The notes under the pieces are model-generated. The model had not been told where the DNA came from, ran no database searches, and saw only the letters and a list, made by a program, of their open reading frames with translations. 51,880 nucleotides of DNA. It comes from Candidatus Polarisedimenticolia bacterium. Its GTDB lineage: Bacteria; Acidobacteriota; Polarisedimenticolia; Gp22-AA2. The stretch covers positions 1 through 51,880 of the forward strand of contig DASYUH010000105.1 of NCBI GenBank assembly GCA_036001465.1, read 5' to 3'. The translations under genes and the position numbers were made by a program. Each line of letters starts with the position of its first letter. Positions within the stretch are counted from its first letter, which is position 1. Below are positions 34,932 to 44,062 of this stretch, one piece after another.

Positions 34932-34966
34932 AAAAAAACCCCGGCCCCGCGATCGCGGGGCCGGGG
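34932..34966 (-). terminator. Intrinsic terminator of the endopeptidase gene
   Basis: A perfect 28-nt GC palindrome (34939-34966) is flanked on its left by seven A residues (34932-34938). Read on the minus strand this is a strong stem followed by TTTTTTT, 57 nt past the stop of the gene ending at 35023. In the + direction it lacks a T-tract. Confidence 0.85.
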
Positions 34967-35022
34967 GGTCTGTCGTCAAACCGGGAACCGCGCTGACTGC
35001 GGTTCCGCCCGCGCTCCTCGGC

Positions 35023-36525
35023 CTATGGGGCGAGGATCGGTTGCACGAGCGAGAAGTAGAAGGCGAACGCGCCGTCCACGGTGGCGTTGTCTTCGCCCGG
35101 ACCGCTCGAGCAGACCTGGCTGGGGTTGAGGCCGCACGTCCCGCTGAGCTGCCCCACGATCTGACCCGTAGAATTGGCGATCGGCGAGCCGCTGCTGCCG
35201 CCATCGATCGCGCCCGTGATGTCGCGGCTGTAGATGCGCTCGCCGCGCGGCCAGCCGGAGCAGGTCGGCGCCGATGTGTCCACGTCGTGCTGCGAGTAGA
35301 CCTGGGGACCGAAGTTCGGGTTGCTGACCCGGTAGAGATGGATCCCGTTGCTGTTGGCCACGGGTGTGGTGTTGTAGCCCAGCACCACGGAGCCCGACGG
35401 TGGGGCCGCGTTCAGGTGCAGCAAGCTGAAGTCCCCCTTCCGGCCGGTCTTCGAGACGGTCGACCCGCTCGTCTGGTACGGCCAGCCGGAGTTGCTCGGG
35501 CAGCTCGTGGCATTGCAGGACGAGGTGGCGAACCTCCAATAGAAGTTGACGTTTTGCGCGTTGCTGTTCTTGCTGACGCAGTGGTTGGCGGTCAGGAAGA
35601 AGTTGTCCTGGGACGGGTTGAGGTCGTTGATCAGGCCACCCGTGCAGGTGTAGATGAAGGCACCCTGGATCCACTCCATCTTGGCGACGGCGAGCTTCAG
35701 GTCGGGAGCGGGGGCTGTATTGACGCAGGTCGCATCGACGATGCAGGCGGCGTTGCCGCAGGGCCAGCCCGGAGGGGGCGGCGCCTGGGGGGTGATGTCG
35801 AGGCTGCCGGCGAAGGACGGCGTGATCAGGCCGGCCTCGACGACCCGGAAGGTGACGTCGCGCAGGGAACGCTCGGCCGAAGGACCCGCGACGCGAAGCT
35901 GCAGGATGGCCTCGGTCGCGAAGATGGTCTCGGTCCAGAATTCCCCCGTGCCGTTTCGGCCGGTGTCTGTGTAGGGTCCGAACGCCTGGCCGTCGCGGCT
36001 GTAGAAGTAGAGCTCGGCGCCGCGGGGAAGGGACATGTCCTCGATGTGCAGGCGGATTGCCCCCGCACCCTCGGCCGTCACCAACGCCGCCCAGGCGTAT
36101 CCGCCGTCCGACGTCCGCTGCGCCAGCCCGCTCGTCCCGCGGCCGGGCTGCCGATCCTGCGGTCCGCGGCTCAGTCCGTACAGCTCGAGTCCCGGGGCGA
36201 GAGCCTTCACCAGGCCGATCTTGAGCGGCACCGAAGCCCGCGCATCCCTTTCGATCGCGGCGACCTCATCCGGGGTGAGGCGAATCCGGAGCTCCCGGTC
36301 CATCGCGGCCGCGGGGAGCTCGGCGCCCAGCCGTCGGCTCAGCTCGGCCTGCTGCTGCAGGTGCTCCTCGGCGGTGAAGCCCTCGGTCACGTATCGCATG
36401 GGGGCTTCGGCGTACGGGCCGGCGGTCACCGGTGAGGTCCAGGCGACGGCCACGAATACGGCGACCAGCAGGGACAGGAGCGAGAGGCCTACGTACCGTC
36501 GTGTCGCACCGGTTGCGTTTGCCAT
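35023..36525 (-). CDS. Secreted trypsin-like (lysyl endopeptidase type) serine protease
   Basis: An exported protease precursor of 500 residues. A signal sequence (about 1-36) and a propeptide with a beta domain (to about 240) precede a chymotrypsin-fold domain. The catalytic triad is His in LTANHCVS, Asp in KGDFSLLHL and Ser in DGGSSGSPI; the GGSSGSP context resembles Achromobacter protease I. Cys-rich segments (GWPCGNAACIVDATC; CSGWPRG) suggest disulfides in the mature enzyme. The ATG at 36525 follows AAAGGAGTG. A strong terminator lies 57 nt past the stop, so it is probably a single-gene unit. Confidence 0.88.
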   Translation of the reverse strand: MANATGATRRYVGLSLLSLLVAVFVAVAWTSPVTAGPYAEAPMRYVTEGFTAEEHLQQQAELSRRLGAELPAAAMDRELRIRLTPDEVAAIERDARASVPLKIGLVKALAPGLELYGLSRGPQDRQPGRGTSGLAQRTSDGGYAWAALVTAEGAGAIRLHIEDMSLPRGAELYFYSRDGQAFGPYTDTGRNGTGEFWTETIFATEAILQLRVAGPSAERSLRDVTFRVVEAGLITPSFAGSLDITPQAPPPPGWPCGNAACIVDATCVNTAPAPDLKLAVAKMEWIQGAFIYTCTGGLINDLNPSQDNFFLTANHCVSKNSNAQNVNFYWRFATSSCNATSCPSNSGWPYQTSGSTVSKTGRKGDFSLLHLNAAPPSGSVVLGYNTTPVANSNGIHLYRVSNPNFGPQVYSQHDVDTSAPTCSGWPRGERIYSRDITGAIDGGSSGSPIANSTGQIVGQLSGTCGLNPSQVCSSGPGEDNATVDGAFAFYFSLVQPILAP

Positions 36526-36748
36526 CTGGCACACTCCTTTCAGTGGGTGGGGACCTCGTTGGGGTGGGAGAACGGACTGCGGGCCCGGCACCGGGCGGGT
36601 CCCGTGGATCCGATGCTGGAAGCGCCGCAGGCACTGTTTTGATGAGGCCTCGACGACGAGGGAATGATGCGCAGCTTGGATCGCGCGGAATGGCGGATCG
36701 AAAACAGATGACCTGGCGGCACAGGGCACCTCTTCGATGGAATGGTCG

Positions 36749-38692
36749 TCACCTTACTCCAGGCCCATCCCCCCTTGTCAAGACCCCCTGGAGCAATTCT
36801 TGAGGCGTCAGTTGATCAATCCGCGATACCGCCCTCCTGGCGCCGGCGCGGCGGAGCGCGCGCGCCTGAAAGGTCGTCGCGACGCCGATGACCGCGAGAC
36901 CGGCGGCCCGCGCCGCCTGTATCCCCCCGGGAGAGTCCTCGATCGCCACGCAGCCACCCCCGCGGGGCAGTCCCAGCCGGCGCAGGGCGAGCCGGTAGCC
37001 GTCGGGGGCTGGCTTGGGCCGCCTGACATCCTCCGCCGCCACGATCACGCGGAATGCGCCTTCCAGGCGGGCCCGACGCAGGACCGCGCGGATCTCGATC
37101 CGGGTCGCCCCCGAGACGATGGCCACCGGGACGCGGCGGGCCACCTCGCGCACCAGCCGCACGGCGCGCGCGCCGATGCGGACCCCTGCCGCCAGGCGGC
37201 GGTAGGCGCCCCGTTTCTCGCGCAACAGCCTCGTCAGGGGAAGGTTCGTCCGCCCCGCGTCCTTCAGGATGGCTTCGAGCGCCGTGCGGTCGTCGAAGAC
37301 CAGATAGCGCGCGTTGTAGCGGGCGCGGGGCAAAGCGATTCCGTATTGCCACACCACCTGCCGGAAGGCGCGCCAGTGGTACGTCTCGTCGTCCACCAGC
37401 ACGCCGTTGAAGTCGAACAGGACGGCGCGCGCGGCGGCCTCCCTGCCGGCGCCCGGACCCCGACGCGCTCCGCCGTCGCGCGCCTCGACCGACCGGCGGT
37501 GCGCCTCCAGTCCCTCCAGCCGGGCGAGGTGGCGCGCCGCCGGCGCCAGGCGCCGGGCCCCGGAGGCGGAGACCTGCTGCACGGTCGTCACCCTGAGAAA
37601 GCGCAGGACGGACAGGCCGCCGGTCGCGCGGGCCCCTCCCGCCGTCGGCAGGATGTGGTTCGGTCCGGCGACGTAGTCGCCGAAGGCCACGGCCGAGAAT
37701 CCCCCCAGGAAGAGGGAGCCGTAGTTGTGCAGCAGCGGCACGAGCCGCCGCGGCGAGGCGGTCTGGATCGACAGGTGCTCCGGGGCGACGCGGTCCGCCT
37801 GGCGGCAGGCCTCCTCGATCGACCGGCACGAGCGCACGCGCAGGTTCCGGAGGGCCGCGGTCGCCGCATCCCGGTTCGGGCTGCCGGCCGGCAGGAGGCG
37901 GGTCAGCCGGCGGATCGCGCGCAGGAACCTGCCGGCCACGCCAGCCCCCAGGACGACCAGCCAGAGACGCGCATCCGGGTCGTGCTCCGCCTGAGCCAGG
38001 AGGTCGGACGCCGCCCAGTCGGGGTCGGCCGTCCTGTCCGCGATCACCAGGAGCTCGCTAGGGCCGGCATGGAAATCGATCCCGACCCGGCCGGCCACCA
38101 GGCGCTTGGCGGCGGCGACGTAGCGGTTGCCGGGACCGACGATCAGGTCGACCGTTGGGACGGTGCGGGTGCCGAACGCCATGGCGGCGATCGCCTGCGC
38201 TCCGCCGACGGCGAACACCCGGTCCACGCCGGCCACCTCCGCCGCCGCCAGGATCTCCGGGGCCGGGAGGCCGTCCCGACCCGGCGGCGTGCAGAGGACC
38301 ACGCGGCGGCAGCCGGCGACGCGCGCCGGCACGGCCCCCATCAGGACGGTCGAGCAGAGGGGATGCCGGCCGCCGGGCACGTACACCCCGACGCTGTCGA
38401 TCGGCACGAGACGTTGCTCCAAGTTGATCCCCTTTTCCCGGTGCCGGAAGGGGCGGAGGGAACGCTTCTGCATGCGGGCGAAGGCGGCGATCCGGCGCGC
38501 CGCCAGCCGCAGCGCCGCCCGGGTCGCCGCATCCACGCTTCGAGCGCCCCGGCGCCGTTCGGCGGCGGAGACTTCGATCGACGCGCGGCCGGCGCCGTCG
38601 AACCGGCGCGTCAGGCGGCGCAGGGCCGCGTCCCCCTCGAGGCGCACCTGCTCGAGAATCCGCGCCACGGCCCGGTCGGGCGCCTCCCTCAT
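36749..38692 (-). CDS. hisD: Histidinol dehydrogenase fused to a HAD phosphatase-like domain
   Basis: The 647-residue protein has two parts. Residues 1-405 are HisD, which oxidises histidinol to histidine with NAD+. Zinc ligands Gln234, His237, Asp339 and His398 and the catalytic pair Glu305-His306 have the family spacing. Residues 420-640 are a HAD subfamily IA (beta-PGM-like) domain with Asp427 in FDFNGVLVDDE, Ser527, Lys560 in RRPKPAPDG and Glu585-Asp586. The normal second Asp of motif I is Asn429, so catalysis needs testing. No other histidinol-phosphate phosphatase is in the operon (HisB lacks one), and this step comes just before HisD, so the fused domain is the best candidate. No in-frame start separates the domains. 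Its start overlaps the hisAIE stop (ATGA). The HAD activity is inferred. Confidence 0.9.
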   Translation of the reverse strand: MREAPDRAVARILEQVRLEGDAALRRLTRRFDGAGRASIEVSAAERRRGARSVDAATRAALRLAARRIAAFARMQKRSLRPFRHREKGINLEQRLVPIDSVGVYVPGGRHPLCSTVLMGAVPARVAGCRRVVLCTPPGRDGLPAPEILAAAEVAGVDRVFAVGGAQAIAAMAFGTRTVPTVDLIVGPGNRYVAAAKRLVAGRVGIDFHAGPSELLVIADRTADPDWAASDLLAQAEHDPDARLWLVVLGAGVAGRFLRAIRRLTRLLPAGSPNRDAATAALRNLRVRSCRSIEEACRQADRVAPEHLSIQTASPRRLVPLLHNYGSLFLGGFSAVAFGDYVAGPNHILPTAGGARATGGLSVLRFLRVTTVQQVSASGARRLAPAARHLARLEGLEAHRRSVEARDGGARRGPGAGREAAARAVLFDFNGVLVDDETYHWRAFRQVVWQYGIALPRARYNARYLVFDDRTALEAILKDAGRTNLPLTRLLREKRGAYRRLAAGVRIGARAVRLVREVARRVPVAIVSGATRIEIRAVLRRARLEGAFRVIVAAEDVRRPKPAPDGYRLALRRLGLPRGGGCVAIEDSPGGIQAARAAGLAVIGVATTFQARALRRAGARRAVSRIDQLTPQELLQGVLTRGDGPGVR

Positions 38693-39975
38693 CGGTGCCG
38701 TCCCCGCAGCTCCGCCTCGACCTCGTCGAGCCCGATCCCCTCCGCCTCCATCAGCACGGTGGCGTGATAGAAGAGATCGGCCAGCTCCCAGACGAGGTTT
38801 CCCCGGTCGGACGCGGAGGCGACCTCGTCCGCCTCCTCGCGCACCTTGGCCCGCAGCAGCCCCGGATCGGCAAGCAGCCGCGCCGTGTAGGAGCCGGGCG
38901 AGGCGCCGGCCGGCTCGCGGCCCGCATCCCCGGCCGCGCGGCGCGACCCGGCGGCGAGGCGCGACCCGAGGACGTGGCGCGAGGCGACGATGCGGCGCAG
39001 CGCCCGGATGTCGAAGCCCGCTCCCTCGCCGAAGCAGGTCGGCCGGCCGGAGTGGCAGGCCGGACCCGTCTGCCGCACGGTGAAGAGCAGGGCGTCGGCG
39101 TCGCAGTCGTAGCGCACTCGCAGGAGCTCCTGCGTGTGGCCGGAGGTCTCCCCTTTGCGCCACAGCGCCCGGCGCGACCGGGAGTGGTAGACCCCCCGTC
39201 TCTCGGCGAGCGCGGCGCGCAGCGACTCCACCGTGCTCCAGGCCAGCATCAGGACGCTTCCGTCCTGGTCGCGGGCGATGGTCGGGAGCGGACCGCGCGT
39301 CCAGTCCGGCAGGCTCGCCGTCGCCTCGTCGAGATCGAGGCGCCCCGTGTACAGCGCCATGCCGACCTGCACGTCGACGCCCAGGCGATGCAGCCCCCGC
39401 ACGTCCTCGATGTCCCTCACTCCCCCGGCCACGGTCAGCGGGAGGGAGGTCGACCTCTGCAGCTCGCGCACGGGATCGAGGGGCGTTCCCTCGAGCGTCC
39501 CCTCGACCTCCACCTGGGTGAACAGGAACCCGGAGCAGTAGGCCTCCAGGCGCCGCGCCCGATCGCACGGGGTCTCTCCCGTGTCGCGCCGCCATCCCTG
39601 GTCGACCGTGCGGCCCTGGCGCGCGTCGAGCGCCACCATCAGCCAGTCGGGCGGGAAGCGCTGCAGGAATCCGGGTTCGGCCGCCGTCCCGAGGATGACG
39701 CGGGTGGCCCCCGCCTTGATCAGGTCGACGACGTCCGCTTCGCGTCGGACCCCCCCGCCGACGCGGCAGGGGGCGGCGCGGCACAGGCGCCGCACCAGCT
39801 CGCGGTTGTCGTCGCGACCGAACGCGGCGTCGAGATCGACGACCGCGACCTCGCCATGGAAGGCGAAACGCCGGGCCAGGTCGAGCGGGTCCTCGGACGA
39901 CTCGAGGAGGCGCTCCGTGCCGCGGCGCAGCTGCACCGCGCGCCCCCCCATCAGGTCGATGCTCGGGATGATCAT
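38689..39975 (-). CDS. hisAIE: Triple fusion HisA-HisI-HisE
   Basis: The 428-residue protein joins three enzymes of histidine synthesis. Residues 1-213 are HisA (isomerisation of ProFAR to PRFAR), a TIM barrel with catalytic Asp7 (IPSIDL) and Asp117 (VALDAR). Residues 222-316 are HisI (PR-AMP cyclohydrolase) with Zn ligands Cys291, Cys307 and Cys314 (DCDADAL; ACHSGRPTC). Residues 320-425 are HisE (PR-ATP pyrophosphatase) with EEADEVASA and LVWELADLFYH. HisI-HisE fusions are common; addition of HisA is unusual. HisE and HisI carry out the two steps before HisA, so consecutive intermediates might be channelled. It starts 28 nt after the hisHF stop. Confidence 0.92.
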   Translation of the reverse strand: MIIPSIDLMGGRAVQLRRGTERLLESSEDPLDLARRFAFHGEVAVVDLDAAFGRDDNRELVRRLCRAAPCRVGGGVRREADVVDLIKAGATRVILGTAAEPGFLQRFPPDWLMVALDARQGRTVDQGWRRDTGETPCDRARRLEAYCSGFLFTQVEVEGTLEGTPLDPVRELQRSTSLPLTVAGGVRDIEDVRGLHRLGVDVQVGMALYTGRLDLDEATASLPDWTRGPLPTIARDQDGSVLMLAWSTVESLRAALAERRGVYHSRSRRALWRKGETSGHTQELLRVRYDCDADALLFTVRQTGPACHSGRPTCFGEGAGFDIRALRRIVASRHVLGSRLAAGSRRAAGDAGREPAGASPGSYTARLLADPGLLRAKVREEADEVASASDRGNLVWELADLFYHATVLMEAEGIGLDEVEAELRGRHR

Positions 39976-40003
39976 GGTCTGGCTCGCGCCCGGGCGGTCG
40001 ATC

Positions 40004-41452
40004 TCACAGCCGCACCCTGACGCCGGCGAGACGCAGGGCCTCCTTCGCATGCCTGATCGACACGCTCCCGTCGTGGAACATGGAGGCCGCGAGCGCCGCG
40101 TCGGCTTCTCCCTCCCGAAGGACACGAGCCATGTCGAGGGGCGTGCCGGCGCCCCCCGAGGCGATGACCGGAAGGCGCACGGCGCGGGCCACCCGGCGCG
40201 TCAGATCCGTATCGTAGCCCCCCCGCGTCCCGTCCGCGTCCATGGCGTTCAGGAGGATCTCCCCCGCCCCCAGGCGCTCCGCCTCGCGGGCCCACTGGAC
40301 GGCGTCCATGCCTGTGCCGCGCCGCCCGCCGTGGGTGGTGGCTTCGAAGCCGGCGTTCCGGCGGCGGGCATCGATCGACACGACGACGAACTGGCTGCCG
40401 AAGGCGGCGGCCGCCCGCGCGATCAACGCTGGATCCTCCCAGGCGGCCGTGCCGATCGACACCCGATCGGCGCCGGCCAGGAGCAGCGCGCGCATCTCCT
40501 CGACCGTGCGGATGCCGCCGCCGACCGTGAACGGCACCGTCAGTCGCGCGGCCACCCGTCCGACGAGATCCAGGAGCGGCCAGCGCTCCTCCTGCGATGC
40601 CGACACGTCGAGCAGGCAGACCTCGTCGGCCCCGTCCCGATCGTACGCGCCTGCCCTCTCGACCGGATCGCCGGCGTCCCTCAGATCCCGGAACTTGACC
40701 CCCTTCACGACGCGTCCATTCTTGATGTCGAGGCAGGGAATGACCCGGCGAAGCCGGCCGCCGGCGGTCGGATGTCCCGCGAGAGCGGAGCGCGCCGTGG
40801 CGCCGGTCGCCGCGATGTCTCGTGCCGTGACCGGCGCTCCGCTGCGGGCAGGGGCCAGGGCCGCGAAGCGGGCCAGGATCCGGCGGCCGCACTCCGAGCT
40901 CTTCTCGGGATGGAATTGCGCGCCCCAGGTCGCGCCGCGGGCGACCGCGGCCGCGAACGGCGCGGGCCCCAGGGTCAGGGCGGCGGCGCGTTCGTCGTCC
41001 GGCGTCACGGCGTAGGTGTGCGCGAAATAGGCGTCGAAGCGCTCCGGCATCTCTTCGAAGAGCGTCCCGGGCCCCCGGAGGAGGGGCGCGACCGCCGCCC
41101 AGCCGATGTGCGGCAGCGGCCGCATCGCAAGGCGCCGCACGCGACCCGGCAGGAGGCCGAGGCCCGCATCGTCCGGATCCTCGTCGCTCGCCTCGAACAG
41201 CAGGTGCATCCCGAGGCAGATGCCCAGGAACGGCCGCCCGGAGAGGGCGAATTCGCGCAAGGGCCCGGCGAGCCCCGTCTCCCGGAGGCGCCGCGCGGCG
41301 GGCCCGAACCGCCCGACCCCCGGCAGGATCAGCCGCGCCACCCCCTCGAGATCGGCCGGACCGGCAACCGGCCTCCACGGGGCCTCGAGACGATCGAGCG
41401 CCGCCTGGACATTTCTCAGGTTGCCCGCGCCATAGTCCACCACCCCGATCAT
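40004..41452 (-). CDS. hisHF: Imidazole glycerol phosphate synthase, HisH-HisF fusion
   Basis: The 482-residue protein combines both subunits of IGP synthase. Residues 1-200 are HisH, the glutaminase (triad Cys79 in LGICLGM, His181 and Glu183 in QFHPEKSS). Residues 234-482 are HisF, the cyclase TIM barrel ([17 protein letters not shown]) with catalytic Asp242 and Asp361. A short linker (about 201-233) joins them. This order is the one of eukaryotic HIS7; most bacteria keep the subunits separate. Ammonia would pass from HisH into the HisF barrel, forming IGP and AICAR. The ATG overlaps the hisB stop by 4 nt (ATGA), so translation is coupled. Confidence 0.93.
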   Translation of the reverse strand: MIGVVDYGAGNLRNVQAALDRLEAPWRPVAGPADLEGVARLILPGVGRFGPAARRLRETGLAGPLREFALSGRPFLGICLGMHLLFEASDEDPDDAGLGLLPGRVRRLAMRPLPHIGWAAVAPLLRGPGTLFEEMPERFDAYFAHTYAVTPDDERAAALTLGPAPFAAAVARGATWGAQFHPEKSSECGRRILARFAALAPARSGAPVTARDIAATGATARSALAGHPTAGGRLRRVIPCLDIKNGRVVKGVKFRDLRDAGDPVERAGAYDRDGADEVCLLDVSASQEERWPLLDLVGRVAARLTVPFTVGGGIRTVEEMRALLLAGADRVSIGTAAWEDPALIARAAAAFGSQFVVVSIDARRRNAGFEATTHGGRRGTGMDAVQWAREAERLGAGEILLNAMDADGTRGGYDTDLTRRVARAVRLPVIASGGAGTPLDMARVLREGEADAALAASMFHDGSVSIRHAKEALRLAGVRVRL

Positions 41453-42045
41453 TCGAGCCTCCCCTTCGTGCTCGGGACGAGGCCGCGATAGCGGCCGTCC
41501 CGGCTCGCGGCCAGCTTCACCGACTTGCCGACCGCCTTGAAGATCGCCTCGGCCTTGTGATGATCGTTCCATCCGTACGGCAGGACGACGTGCAGGTCGG
41601 CCATCAGGCCGCGCGTCAGCCCGCGCAGGAATTCCGGGATGGTGTCGGTCTCGAGATCGCCCACCCGGACGCGCCGGAAGCGGGCCCTCAGGACGAGGGA
41701 CGGCCGGCCGCCGAGGTCGAGCGCCGCCAGGGCCAGCGACTCCTCCATCGGGAAGGCGAAGTACCCCGTCCTCTCGATCCCCTTGCGGTCCCCCAGCGCC
41801 CGGCGCAGGGCCTGCCCGAGCACGATGCCGCAGTCCTCCACCAGGTGGTGCTGGTCGACGTGCAGGTCCCCCCGCGCCTCGACCTCGAGATCGAGCCCGC
41901 CGTGCAGCGCCAGCGCCGTCAGCATGTGGTCGAAGAAGCCGATGCCGGTCCGGACCCGGACGCGGCCGCGTCCCTCGATCGCCAGGGCGAGACGGATGTC
42001 GGTCTCCTTCGTCGTGCGGCGCAGGCGGGCGGTGCGTCTTCTCAT
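41449..42045 (-). CDS. hisB: Imidazoleglycerol-phosphate dehydratase
   Basis: A 198-residue IGP dehydratase that makes imidazole acetol phosphate. The Mn-binding histidine motifs are intact: [18 protein letters not shown] and [11 protein letters not shown]. It is the dehydratase only; the N-terminal HAD phosphatase of bifunctional HisB from enterobacteria is absent. Histidinol-phosphate dephosphorylation must therefore come from elsewhere, probably the HAD domain fused to HisD at the operon's end. The start overlaps the hisC stop by 4 nt (ATGA), and its stop overlaps the hisHF start. Confidence 0.95.
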   Translation of the reverse strand: MRRRTARLRRTTKETDIRLALAIEGRGRVRVRTGIGFFDHMLTALALHGGLDLEVEARGDLHVDQHHLVEDCGIVLGQALRRALGDRKGIERTGYFAFPMEESLALAALDLGGRPSLVLRARFRRVRVGDLETDTIPEFLRGLTRGLMADLHVVLPYGWNDHHKAEAIFKAVGKSVKLAASRDGRYRGLVPSTKGRLE

Positions 42046-43145
42046 CGCGCCTCCTCCCCGCCTGCTCCGGCGGTCTCCCTCGCCTCGGCCAGCGCGGGGG
42101 CGAGGGCCGCCAGGAACGCGCCGACCTGCTCCCGCGTCCCGACCCCGATGCGCAGCGTGCCGCGCAGGAGCGGATGATCGCTCCGATCCCGCACCAGGAC
42201 ACCGCGGGACCGCAGCGCTTCGCGGATGGCGGGCGCCCGCTCTCCGAAGCGCGCCACGAGAAAATTGGCGGCGCTCGGATAGGTCGGGATGTCGAGCGCG
42301 CGCAGCGCCGCCTCGAGGTCCCCCCGCGCGGCGCGCACCTCGGCGGCGTAGCGCGTCATCCAGGCCTCGTCCTCGAGCGCCGCCGTCAGGGCCAGCAGGG
42401 CGATGGAGTTGACCGCGTAAGGCGATCGCATGCGCGCCACCCAGCGCAGCGTCGCCCGGTCCCCCAGGAGGACGCCGGCGCGCAGCCCGGCGAGGCCGTA
42501 GGCCTTGGAAAACGTCCGGGCGACGATCAGGTTCGGCAGGCGGCCGAGCGCGGCGACCGACGAGTGGCCGGCGAACTCGGCGTACGCCTCGTCGGCGAGG
42601 ACGATGGCCTCGGGGCAGGCCGCCGCCAGCTCCTCGACGAACCCCGCGGGAGCCGGCGCGCCGGTCGGATTGTGCGGATTCCCCACGATGACGAGCCGGC
42701 AGCCGGCGGCCGCCGCCCGAAGCCGAGCCGCCGGGAACGACAGGTCCTGGTTGCAGTCCACGCTCACGATGTCCGCTCCGGCGAGCGTCGCGTAGAACCG
42801 ATGCATCGCGTAGCCCGGATCGACGAGGACCACCTTGTCTCCGGCCCGCACGAAACAGTCGCACACGAGGCGGATCCCTTCGTCGACTCCGGAGGTCAGG
42901 ACGAGTTCGAGCTCCGACCGCCGGTCGAGACCGAAATGGCCCGCCACCGCGGCGCGCGCCTCGGTCTCGTCCGGGTAGAGGGAGATGTCCTCGATCGCGA
43001 TGCGGCGAAGCCGCTCGAGCACCCGGGGGGAAGGCCCGAGCAGGCTCTCGTTGAAGTCGAGCCGCAGGAATTCCTGCCGCCCCGCGGCCGGCACCGTGTA
43101 GGGCTTCAGGCGCGCCACGTCGGGCGTCGGATCGGGGGGGCTCAC
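42042..43145 (-). CDS. hisC: Histidinol-phosphate aminotransferase
   Basis: This PLP enzyme, class II aminotransferase family, converts imidazole acetol phosphate plus glutamate to histidinol phosphate. The 367-residue protein has [18 protein letters not shown] and the PLP lysine Lys214 in [14 protein letters not shown]; the C-terminal RIGVGT carries the phosphate-binding arginine. Two GTG starts are possible. The one at 43145 has GGGAGAAGG just upstream and fits homology; the other at 43175 overlaps the hisG stop (GTGA). Each sits in one copy of an 11-bp direct repeat, ATCCCGTGAGC, 30 nt apart. Confidence 0.94.
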   Translation of the reverse strand: MSPPDPTPDVARLKPYTVPAAGRQEFLRLDFNESLLGPSPRVLERLRRIAIEDISLYPDETEARAAVAGHFGLDRRSELELVLTSGVDEGIRLVCDCFVRAGDKVVLVDPGYAMHRFYATLAGADIVSVDCNQDLSFPAARLRAAAAGCRLVIVGNPHNPTGAPAPAGFVEELAAACPEAIVLADEAYAEFAGHSSVAALGRLPNLIVARTFSKAYGLAGLRAGVLLGDRATLRWVARMRSPYAVNSIALLALTAALEDEAWMTRYAAEVRAARGDLEAALRALDIPTYPSAANFLVARFGERAPAIREALRSRGVLVRDRSDHPLLRGTLRIGVGTREQVGAFLAALAPALAEARETAGAGGEEAR

Positions 43146-43171
43146 GGGATCCTTCTCCCGGCGGCGCCCGC

Positions 43172-44062
43172 TCACGGGATCACCTTCTCGAGGGCGCAGG
43201 CGATGAGATCGGTCGCGCCGGCCTGCCGCAGGCGCAGGATCACGCCCGGCAGCCCGTCGCGCGGCACCGCCGCCTTCACGGCGTACCCCTGGCCGCCGTA
43301 GAGCTCCTGGATGGTCGGCGACTTCATCGCCGGCAGCACGTCCACGACCGCCGCCAGCCTGTCGCGCGCCACGTTCATCTCCAAAAGGACGCGCCGCCGC
43401 CCCTCGAGCGCCGCCTGCATCATGGTCCGGAGCATCTCGATGCGCTCCGCCTTCGCCCCGTCGTCCAGCGCGGCGCGCGACGCGACGAAGCGGGTGGACG
43501 ATTTCAGGACCTCGTCCACCACGACGAGGTGGTTCTCGCGCAGGGTCGTGCCGGTCGCGACGAGGTCGAGGATCATGTCGGCGTCCTCGGGAGGAAAGAC
43601 CTCCGTCGCGCCGAAGGTGCGGATGAACACGCAGGGCACGCCCCGCCCGTCGAGGTACCGGCGCGTGATCGTCTCGTACTCCGACGCGACGATGAGCGGA
43701 CGGCCGGGGGGCGCCTCGCCGGGTCGCAATCCGGCCGGCGCGAGCGCCTCGGCGGCGCCCGTCTCGGGGACCGCCGCGACCAGGGTCACCGGGTCGAGGC
43801 CGGTGTCGAGCACCTGGACCACGTCGGCGCCGCTCTCCACGACCCAGTCGTGGCCGGTGAAGCCGCAGTCGTGCGCCCCGATCTCGATGAGCCTCGGAAT
43901 GTTCTGGGGCTTCAGGTACTTCGCCTCGATTCCCGTCTCGGCGACCTGCGGGCGGTACGATCGCCCGTTGCTGCGGACCGGGAGGCCGGCGGCGGCGAGG
44001 AGCTTGACGACTTCGTCGGTGATCCTTCCCTTCGGAAGGGCCAATCTGAGCATCGGTGGCAT
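43172..44062 (-). CDS. hisG: ATP phosphoribosyltransferase, long form
   Basis: This is the first and committed step of histidine synthesis, joining ATP and PRPP to PR-ATP. The 296-residue protein has the catalytic HisG domain (LRLALPKGRITDEVV at the start; DLVATGTTLRENHL) and the C-terminal HisG_C/ACT-like domain (about 220-296, VLLEMNVARDRLAAVVDVLPAMKSPTIQELYG). That domain defines the long form, which is feedback-regulated by histidine and needs no HisZ. It is the first gene of the operon. No clear promoter or histidine leader peptide was seen upstream. Confidence 0.95.
   Translation of the reverse strand: MPPMLRLALPKGRITDEVVKLLAAAGLPVRSNGRSYRPQVAETGIEAKYLKPQNIPRLIEIGAHDCGFTGHDWVVESGADVVQVLDTGLDPVTLVAAVPETGAAEALAPAGLRPGEAPPGRPLIVASEYETITRRYLDGRGVPCVFIRTFGATEVFPPEDADMILDLVATGTTLRENHLVVVDEVLKSSTRFVASRAALDDGAKAERIEMLRTMMQAALEGRRRVLLEMNVARDRLAAVVDVLPAMKSPTIQELYGGQGYAVKAAVPRDGLPGVILRLRQAGATDLIACALEKVIP

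Noticed and set aside
41449-42045. Bifunctional HisB with phosphatase domain
   Set aside because: The protein is 198 residues and holds only the dehydratase domain.
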